Notes under the pieces: generated by a model
Seen by the model: only the letters and a program-made list of their open reading frames with translations
What the model was told of the DNA's origin: nothing
Databases searched by the model: none
Program-made: the position numbers and the translations under genes
NCBI GenBank assembly: GCA_041556555.1
Contig: JBFFIE010000052.1
Coordinates: 1-9,453, forward strand
From: SZUA-592 sp041556555
GTDB lineage: Bacteria; Pseudomonadota; Gammaproteobacteria; Eutrophobiales; Eutrophobiaceae
Direction: 5' to 3'
Length of the DNA stretch: 9,453 bases
Shown: piece by piece, positions 5,914 to 9,453 of the stretch
Layout of the letters: every line of letters starts with the position of its first letter
How positions within the stretch are numbered: the stretch's first letter is position 1

Positions 5914-6411
5914 ATGAGTCAAATATCAATTCGAATGATGCTAATCAGCAGTGCAATGATTGCATCCCTATCTCTTGTGTCCACATCAGCAATCGCCGCA
6001 GAGGAAAAGTCCCTCTTTGAGCGACTGGGCGGTACCTATGCCATCGCCCAGACCGTTGATCACCTGGTTAACAAGCTCTACGTGAACAATGGCTTGAATG
6101 CCAACCCGATTATCAAGGCAATCCATGACGATAAGTCAACCATGCCTGGTTTCAAGGTTATGCTGACCAACTGGGTGGTTGCAAGAACCGGTGGTCCCAA
6201 GATCTATCAGCCGGACATGTTCGGCCGAGGCGTGGGAATGAAGGAAAGCCATGCGCACCTGAATATCAGTAATCGTGAGTTCGATATCATCATGAATGAA
6301 TGCAAGAATACTTTCTACACATTTAACGTACCGGAAAAGGAACTCGGTGAGTTGATGGCAGACCTGGAAAGCTTTCGTAATGAAATCGTCACTTTCCCTC
6401 ATAAGGAATAA
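5914..6411 (+). CDS. Exported truncated hemoglobin, group 1
   Basis: A 165-residue heme protein of the group 1 truncated hemoglobin family with an N-terminal signal peptide (1-28, cleavage after SAIA), so it should act in the periplasm. The globin part starts SLFERLGGTYAIAQTVD (33-49). The probable proximal heme ligand is His113 in MKESHAHLNIS, by comparison with group 1 members. GGPKIY (93-98) is the conserved turn before the F region, here followed by a short glycine-rich insertion, DMFGRGVG. By my hand alignment the B10 position, usually a distal tyrosine, is Val52. Such proteins bind O2, NO or related ligands. A full-strength TAAGGAGGT ribosome site lies 7 bases before the ATG. The gene follows the regulator by 40 bp without a visible promoter or terminator, so the two are probably co-transcribed. 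Confidence 0.9.
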   Translation: MSQISIRMMLISSAMIASLSLVSTSAIAAEEKSLFERLGGTYAIAQTVDHLVNKLYVNNGLNANPIIKAIHDDKSTMPGFKVMLTNWVVARTGGPKIYQPDMFGRGVGMKESHAHLNISNREFDIIMNECKNTFYTFNVPEKELGELMADLESFRNEIVTFPHKE

Positions 6412-6456
6412 GCTTCAGTCCTGAATAACAATCAACAACAAAGCGTTGTAATATTC

Positions 6457-6483
6457 AAGCCCGCAGACGTGGGCTTTTTATTT
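6457..6483 (+). terminator. Rho-independent terminator after the hemoglobin gene
   Basis: AAGCCCGC (6457-6464) and GTGGGCTT (6469-6476) form an 8-bp stem with one G-U pair and an AGAC loop, followed by TTTATTT. It closes the regulator-hemoglobin transcription unit. Confidence 0.85.
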
Positions 6484-6520
6484 ATATTTTCTGCTTATCT
6501 ACTTTGCCGTTCACTTTAGC

Positions 6521-6549
6521 TTGAGTTTTCACGGTCAAGGGATTACATA
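6521..6549 (+). promoter_or_regulatory. Candidate promoter of the YeiH-type transporter operon
   Basis: TTGAGT (6521-6526) and TACATA (6544-6549) are spaced by 17 bases, just after the upstream terminator and about 30 bases before the first gene of the operon. The -10 match is only moderate. Confidence 0.45.
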
Positions 6550-6578
6550 TACCATTAAGGCAAGACCGGAGAGAGAAT

Positions 6579-6740
6579 ATGCCAGGATTAGAGGATGAGA
6601 AGCATGCTACGGAAAGCCTGCTGGGAGAACCTGAGCCCTGGGAAAGCTGGGAATCAAAGCTCGTAGCTGCGTGCCTGATTACTGCTATTATCGGCTTGGT
6701 GCTTCTCGGTTGGTTGATACACATCTTTATCCTCAACTAA
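6579..6740 (+). CDS. Single-helix membrane miniprotein, first gene of transporter operon
   Basis: A 53-residue protein. The N-terminal half is acidic and soluble (MPGLEDEKHATESLLGEPEP, then two Trp residues at 21 and 24). Residues 28-50 form one hydrophobic helix (LVAACLITAIIGLVLLGW...). The ribosome site GGAGAG lies about 6 bases before the ATG. It ends 10 bases before the next gene, which is translationally coupled to the transporter gene, so the three form an operon. Its size, topology and place suggest a small subunit or regulator of the membrane transporter, but I do not recognise a family and this role is inference. The opposite-strand frame over the same bases is much less convincing as a protein. 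Confidence 0.75.
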   Translation: MPGLEDEKHATESLLGEPEPWESWESKLVAACLITAIIGLVLLGWLIHIFILN

Positions 6741-6750
6741 GAGGGTATAG

Positions 6751-7041
6751 ATGGCTCCCGAGATTGATATTCCGCTCTCATTTGATGGTACTCATTGGCT
6801 AGCAGGCTTTAATGAAAACCTGTTTCGGGCTTCTGATTTAACTCAACTCGAAAAGTATATTTCAGAAGCAATTTGTCATATTCCTAGCTACACCGATAAG
6901 CCTATTGTAAATATCCGGCTAGTATTTGATAACGATTCACTGCCGGTCTGGTTACGGCAATACCATAGCCATTATTTCAATTACCTGCTTATAGTCCGGT
7001 TGCCAGTGAGCAGTCAAACAACCATGGCAAGCAGATACTAA
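6751..7041 (+). CDS. Hypothetical soluble protein in transporter operon
   Basis: A 96-residue protein without a signal peptide or membrane segment. It opens with IDIPLSFDGTHWLAGF (5-20), has a probable helix at DLTQLEKYISEAICHI (29-44), and a conserved-looking motif, SLPVWLRQYHSHYFNYLLIV (63-82), rich in His, Tyr and Arg. The alternation of beta-like and helical stretches suggests a small alpha/beta domain in the cytoplasm. GAGGG (6741-6745) lies 5 bases before the start. Its TAA shares one base with the ATG of the transporter, so the two are translationally coupled and probably work together. No family is recognised with certainty and no function is proposed beyond partnership with the transporter. 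Confidence 0.8.
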   Translation: MAPEIDIPLSFDGTHWLAGFNENLFRASDLTQLEKYISEAICHIPSYTDKPIVNIRLVFDNDSLPVWLRQYHSHYFNYLLIVRLPVSSQTTMASRY

Positions 7042-8543
7042 TGGCCACCGTAAATCGGAAATGGAATGACGGCATGCTCAGTACTGAGGACTGGTGGGCC
7101 GTCTGGCTGGGTCTCATCATGTTTTTGGCCGGGATGATGTCTATCTGGGGACTGGATCTTGTCGGCTGGATGGGTAAAACGAAGACTTGGGAATTTACCA
7201 ACCTGTTGGATGATTTTGCCTGGAGTAAACTGATCAAACCGGCTGGCAAATCCTATTCTGATACCGCACCGCTGTTGTCACTTTTTATCACTTATGCCGT
7301 ATTCACTACACTGACCTGCATTGGTGCCTGGTTCCAGAAACTCGACGTCAGGAAATTCTTCATCAGCTTTACGATCATTTTCATTCTCACCTGGTTATGC
7401 TGGATTATCGGCCATGAGGCGCATTTCAAGGCCATTGATGCCGCCGTTAAAGGTAAAAATGTATTCCAGCAATACGATTTGAGCTGGGGTCTGCAACTTG
7501 GTGGTGGATTTTCCTACATGCTGGCACTGGCCGTGGGACTTATTATCGGCAATGTCTTCAAGGGCTTTGCCGCGTTTCTCAAGGAAGCGGCAAAACCGGA
7601 GTGGTTTATAAAAACTGCAATTGTCTATCTCGGTATCAAGCTGGGCCTGATGTCGATGCAGTCCACAGCTTATGTCGTTGAACTCGCACTTGCCGGTGCA
7701 GCTGCCGTGTTTGTAGCCTACCTGCTGTTCTGGCCGATCGTATACTGGCTGGCGCGCCGTGTTTTCCGGTTAAGACGTGACGCCTCGGCGGTGCTTTCAT
7801 CAGGAATTTCTATCTGTGGCGTATCGGCCGCAATCGCAACCGCTGGCGCTATCCGTGCCAAGCCGATATTGCCCGTCACGGTGTCCATGCTGATTGTGAT
7901 CTTCGCCATGATAGAACTTGTGGTTCTACCAACAACCTATACTGCACTGGCACCAAATCAACCGATAGTGAATGGTGCGGCCATGGGAATGACGGTAAAA
8001 ACAGACGGTGCCGATGCCGCCGCTGGCGCTATTCTGGATGAATTGATGGTTAGCCAGCATTTACAGAAAACAGGTGAACATTGGCAGGAAGGCTGGATAC
8101 TGAGTGCTGCCATACTCACCAAGATATGGATAGATGTTTTTATTGGAGTCTGGGCCTTCCTGCTCGCCCTGATCTGGATATACAAGGTAGAACAGAGGCC
8201 TGGACAGGTCACTGTTCAGCTTTCCGAGATATGGTTCCGTTTCCCGAAATTTGTCATTGGCTATTTCATCGCCTGGTTTTTCTATGTCGGCATCGCCGTT
8301 TATTTTCCAGAGGCGATTGAGAACGCCGCGGATGGAGCTAGCGTAGTACAAAGCCCGATGCGAAAAATGATGTTCATGCTGACCTTTGTGAGCATCGGCA
8401 TCATAACCGATTTCAGCAAGCTCAAAGGCATGGGCAGGCTTGCTATACTGTATGGCATTGCATTGTTCCTGATAATTGCGCCGATCGCCTATGCCGTTGC
8501 CTGGATTTTTCATCGCGGTATGCTGCCACCGCTTGTTGAATGA
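7041..8543 (+). CDS. YeiH-type (UPF0324) membrane transporter, putative sulfate exporter family
   Basis: A 500-residue, very hydrophobic inner-membrane protein with about 11 to 13 membrane helices. The family signature is SSGISICGVSAAIATAGAI (253-271), matching the SxCGxSAxxA motif of YeiH-like proteins, annotated as putative sulfate exporters on limited evidence. A second conserved loop is GMTVKTDGADAAAGAILDE (316-334), at the place where smaller members have a GxSVH-type loop. E. coli YeiH has about 349 residues; the extra length here is mainly N-terminal (1-150, including helices near 18-40, 76-98 and 104-124). The start overlaps the previous stop as TAATG with no good ribosome site, so translation should depend on the upstream gene. 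The substrate cannot be told from sequence. Confidence 0.88.
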   Translation: MATVNRKWNDGMLSTEDWWAVWLGLIMFLAGMMSIWGLDLVGWMGKTKTWEFTNLLDDFAWSKLIKPAGKSYSDTAPLLSLFITYAVFTTLTCIGAWFQKLDVRKFFISFTIIFILTWLCWIIGHEAHFKAIDAAVKGKNVFQQYDLSWGLQLGGGFSYMLALAVGLIIGNVFKGFAAFLKEAAKPEWFIKTAIVYLGIKLGLMSMQSTAYVVELALAGAAAVFVAYLLFWPIVYWLARRVFRLRRDASAVLSSGISICGVSAAIATAGAIRAKPILPVTVSMLIVIFAMIELVVLPTTYTALAPNQPIVNGAAMGMTVKTDGADAAAGAILDELMVSQHLQKTGEHWQEGWILSAAILTKIWIDVFIGVWAFLLALIWIYKVEQRPGQVTVQLSEIWFRFPKFVIGYFIAWFFYVGIAVYFPEAIENAADGASVVQSPMRKMMFMLTFVSIGIITDFSKLKGMGRLAILYGIALFLIIAPIAYAVAWIFHRGMLPPLVE

Positions 8544-8618
8544 TTGAAGCAAGTAGTCAGTTAGTCATTCAGGCAAATAATAATTAACCATAAACTCTGT
8601 GTCTGCTGTAATGTTAAG

Positions 8619-9041
8619 ATGATAAAAATGTACAAGGCTCTGAATATTATCCTGGTTATACTTTTTACCTGTTCCCTTCCTGTCTCCGCCGAACTACTAC
8701 TGGAAACAGAGACTTCATGGGATAGTGGTCGTATCAATTACCCGGATGGCAGGCCCGAAATAACCTCCTTGATTCTCAGACTTGAAGAGGGGGTGATCAC
8801 CAGGTTTCACTGCCACCCGGTACCTACCCTCGGCTATGTCCTGAAAGGAAAAATCAAGGTAGAAACCATTGAGGGCAAAACTGCAGTTTTCTCAGAAGGT
8901 GAATCCGTCGTTGAGGTCATGAATACACTGCACCGGGGAACTGCAGTCGCAGGACCGGTAGAGGTTGTAGTGTTTTATGCCGGTGCCCGGGGCATGCCGA
9001 ATACGGTCTACCCTGAAGATTCATCAGATGCTTGCAAATAA
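8619..9041 (+). CDS. Exported single-domain cupin protein
   Basis: A 140-residue protein with a signal peptide (1-24, cleavage after VSA) and one cupin domain, a small beta-barrel that usually holds a metal ion. Cupin motif 1 runs from Gly58 to Gly77 with His64 and His66. The glutamate normally found seven residues before the closing glycine is Thr70, so one usual metal ligand is absent. Motif 2 provides His105 in NTLHRG. A metal site with three histidines is therefore possible, and the role is unknown. The start is uncertain: ATG 8619 and ATG 8628 both lack a strong ribosome site, and both leave the signal peptide intact. It lies 75 bases after the transporter gene and 95 bases before the msrB-like gene, on the same strand. 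Confidence 0.85.
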   Translation: MIKMYKALNIILVILFTCSLPVSAELLLETETSWDSGRINYPDGRPEITSLILRLEEGVITRFHCHPVPTLGYVLKGKIKVETIEGKTAVFSEGESVVEVMNTLHRGTAVAGPVEVVVFYAGARGMPNTVYPEDSSDACK

Positions 9042-9136
9042 GCTTGTATTGCCCGTTTGCCGAGACAACTTTTTAATCCCTTATGGAACTGTAGACCCGC
9101 AAACCGGTCTGTGATTGTATCCCCGAGGAGAAAACT

Positions 9137-9453
9137 ATGGACCGCAGAGATTTTCTGAAACAGCTTGGTGTTATAACCGGTTCTCTACTCATACCCTACA
9201 GCCATGTCTTTGCCCATGAAGTGAACGAAAATTTAAAATTTACACCCCTGGACAAGCCGGATTCCCAATGGCGCAAATTAGTATCGGCAGACCAGTTTCA
9301 CATCCTCTTTGATGAAGGTACCGAACCACCCGGTTCCAGCCCCCTGGACAGGGAGAAACGGGCCGGTACGTTTATCTGTGCGGCCTGCTACCTGCCCTTA
9401 TTTGAATCGGAAACGAAATACGACAGCGGCACCGGTTGGCCCAGTTTTTACGA
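9137..9453 (+). CDS. Tat-exported MsrB-type methionine sulfoxide reductase, 5' part
   Basis: The first 105 codons of a gene cut by the window end. Residues 1-27 are a twin-arginine signal peptide (DRRDFLKQLG, a hydrophobic stretch, then HVFA). The mature part matches MsrB, which reduces R-methionine sulfoxide in proteins. Visible landmarks are WRKLVSADQFHILFDEGTEPP (46-66), the first zinc-binding pair in CAAC (81-84) and SGTGWPSF (97-104). The second zinc pair and the catalytic cysteine lie beyond the window. GAGGAG is 6 bases upstream of the ATG. Most MsrB proteins are cytosolic; the Tat signal implies export of the folded enzyme to repair oxidised proteins in the periplasm. It follows the exported cupin gene and may share its transcript. 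Confidence 0.92.
   Translation, partial: MDRRDFLKQLGVITGSLLIPYSHVFAHEVNENLKFTPLDKPDSQWRKLVSADQFHILFDEGTEPPGSSPLDREKRAGTFICAACYLPLFESETKYDSGTGWPSFY

Noticed and set aside
5632..5922. 96-codon minus-strand frame opposite the regulator
   Set aside because: It is fully antisense to the OhrR-type gene, with no ribosome site or plausible product.
6482..6736. 84-codon minus-strand frame opposite the 53-residue membrane protein
   Set aside because: It overlaps the hemoglobin terminator and the promoter region. The plus-strand frame has a ribosome site, a clean membrane helix and operon context.
8061..8552. 163-codon minus-strand frame inside the transporter gene
   Set aside because: It is antisense to a well-supported membrane protein and its composition is not protein-like; it is a shadow of codon usage on the other strand.

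Overview
The window looks like a chromosomal segment of a gammaproteobacterium with moderate to low GC. The basis is an Escherichia-like cyclopropane fatty acid synthase, a CspA-type cold shock protein, good Shine-Dalgarno sites, and a tRNA gene with an encoded CCA end. The exact genus cannot be read from the sequence. No complete insertion sequence, CRISPR array or phage module is visible.

Layout. From 139 to 3017 every recognisable gene is on the minus strand. In transcription order these are a secreted 150-residue protein of unknown function, a possible decayed gene, cfa (apparently TTG-started), tRNA-Arg(TCG), a cold shock gene with a long leader and a clear terminator, and a two-helix membrane miniprotein. 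A partial second copy of the tRNA 3' end lies just beyond the tRNA. From 3018 to 4390 the DNA is AT-rich and gene-poor. It holds only a possible 42-codon minus-strand ORF and a small plus-strand hypothetical gene.

From 4391 to the right edge everything is on the plus strand. First comes a stand-alone periplasmic solute-binding protein with its own promoter. Next is a MarR/OhrR-type regulator with both redox cysteines of the two-Cys class, preceded by a long perfect palindrome and followed at 40 bp by a truncated hemoglobin with a signal peptide; a good terminator closes this pair. A tight three-gene operon follows: a 53-residue single-helix membrane protein, a 96-residue protein of unknown function, and a 500-residue YeiH-type transporter whose start codon overlaps the preceding stop. 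The last genes are an exported single-domain cupin and the 5' part of a Tat-signal MsrB-type methionine sulfoxide reductase, cut by the window end.

How the genes may fit together (inference): several right-hand genes concern redox or envelope chemistry, namely a peroxide-type thiol sensor, an exported heme protein, a periplasmic cupin and exported protein repair. The most interesting unit is the OhrR-like regulator paired with an exported truncated hemoglobin where an ohr peroxidase gene would usually be expected. The YeiH-type operon with two uncharacterised small partners comes second.
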